From NCBI GenBank assembly GCA_025354075.1, contig JANXNO010000624.1, positions 1 through 15,893 on the forward strand: 15,893 bases of DNA, read 5' to 3'. How positions within the stretch are numbered: position 1 is the first letter of the stretch; each line of letters begins with the position of its first letter. The notes under the pieces were generated by a model. It ran no database searches. It saw only the letters and a list, made by a program, of their open reading frames with translations, and was not told the origin of the DNA. Below, piece by piece: positions 15,272 through 15,893 of this stretch. The DNA comes from Burkholderiales bacterium. Its GTDB lineage: Bacteria > Pseudomonadota > Gammaproteobacteria > Burkholderiales > Casimicrobiaceae. A program made the translations under genes and the position numbers.

Positions 15272-15893
15272 GTGTTTAAAAACTCCGGGTGGGTGATGGG
15301 CGCGTTGCTGTCGCTGACCACTTTTTTCAGTCCCGTTGCGAACGGCGAAATTGTTGTTGGCCAATCCATTCCGCTCACCGGCCCACTGGCGAAACAGGGT
15401 AGCGCCGTCGTCAATGGTGCGCGCGCCTATATCGACCGTGTTAATGCCGCCGGTGGCGTCAACGGTCAGCGCATCAAGCTCATCACGCTGGATGATCGCG
15501 GTGACAGCAAACAAACGGCGGCTAATGCACGGGTGCTCGCGGCGCAGGGCGTGATCGCATTGTTTGGTTCGATGAAGGGGCCCGTGTACCGAGCTGCTGC
15601 CCGTGGTCGACGAGCTCAAGCTGCCGCTGATTGCCTGCATGGCGGGCTCGCCGCAGCTGCGCGAACCGGTTCAGCGCTAAGTGTTCCCGGTGCGCGCGGC
15701 ACATTTGTCGGAGTTTGCGGTGCTGCTTGATCACGCCGCACGACTGGGCCGCAAGCGCCTCGCGTTTGTGCGCTCCGACTCAGAGGCTGGCCGGTTACAT
15801 CTGCGTAACGTCAATCGCGTCGCCGCTGAACGCGGAATTCTGCTGGTCACACCGATTGCCTTTTCCGGCAGGGCCGGTGTGGCCACAATAGCC
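15272..15893 (+). pseudogene. Branched-chain amino-acid-type ABC transporter binding protein (LivK-like), broken and truncated by window end
   Basis: The start GTG 15272 gives a signal peptide (hydrophobic GALLSLTTFF, then PVANG), then the periplasmic binding protein family type 1 core: IVVGQSIPLTGPLAKQG, VNGARAYIDRVNAAGGVNG and KLITLDDRGDSKQTA. Such proteins deliver amino acids or related solutes to an inner-membrane ABC permease. Near a G-run at 15576-15580 the frame shifts: the first frame becomes Ala/Arg-rich nonsense, whereas another frame continues GPCTELLPVVDELKLPLIA and so on. That second frame holds a TAA at 15678-15680, where Tyr is expected before VFPVRA (TAC to TAA), then stays open with recognisable sequence to the window end. 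Two lesions within about 100 bp mean either a decayed gene or a low-quality stretch. The C-terminal part lies outside. Confidence 0.85.

Overview
The window looks like chromosomal DNA from a high-GC betaproteobacterium, most likely in or near Burkholderiales. The basis is protein style only: the PhoB/PhoR pair, a short NTF2-like protein, an EamA permease and a WHG-type TetR regulator all resemble that group. I saw no rRNA, tRNA, CRISPR array, insertion sequence or phage gene.

Layout. Bases 1-59 form a perfect hairpin at the left edge that runs into the 3' part of a YHS-domain protein (31-390). A diverged intergenic repeat follows (391-489). Next comes a DMT/EamA permease joined in one frame to an LpxL-like acyltransferase domain (485-2308), then an ammonium transporter broken by one in-frame TAG (2618-4003), an unrecognised 145-residue gene (4019-4456) and a secreted protein with two PilJ/NarX-type P-box helices (4512-5318). 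A GAF-GGDEF protein with a degenerate catalytic site (5629-6723) converges on a small K+ channel (7158-6733, minus). A metallophosphoesterase and a Ser/Thr kinase with a C-terminal universal-stress domain overlap by 4 nt (7287-9502). A second copy of the intergenic repeat lies at 9611-9690. A TetR regulator (minus) diverges from a membrane protein and an NTF2-like protein (9735-11390). phoB-phoR runs on the minus strand (13403-11397) behind a Pho box. Divergent from phoB is a membrane histidine kinase split by a frameshift (13526-15072). The window ends in a LivK-like binding-protein gene carrying a frameshift and a nonsense codon (15272-15893).

How the genes fit together. Much of the window is sensing and signalling: phosphate (PhoBR), a putative nitrogen-oxyanion or small-ligand sensor beside an ammonium transporter, a probable c-di-GMP-binding GGDEF protein, a kinase/phosphoesterase pair and an orphan histidine kinase. 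No single undescribed system stands out beyond doubt. The best leads are the kinase-USP/phosphoesterase pair, the permease-acyltransferase fusion, the GGDEF protein that keeps its I-site but has lost its active site, and the ~58-bp intergenic repeat.

Caution. Three of the larger genes carry lesions: one nonsense codon, one frameshift, and one frameshift plus nonsense. The left end is a fold-back palindrome. Assembly or sequencing error is a serious alternative to real gene decay, and it also bears on the fusion.
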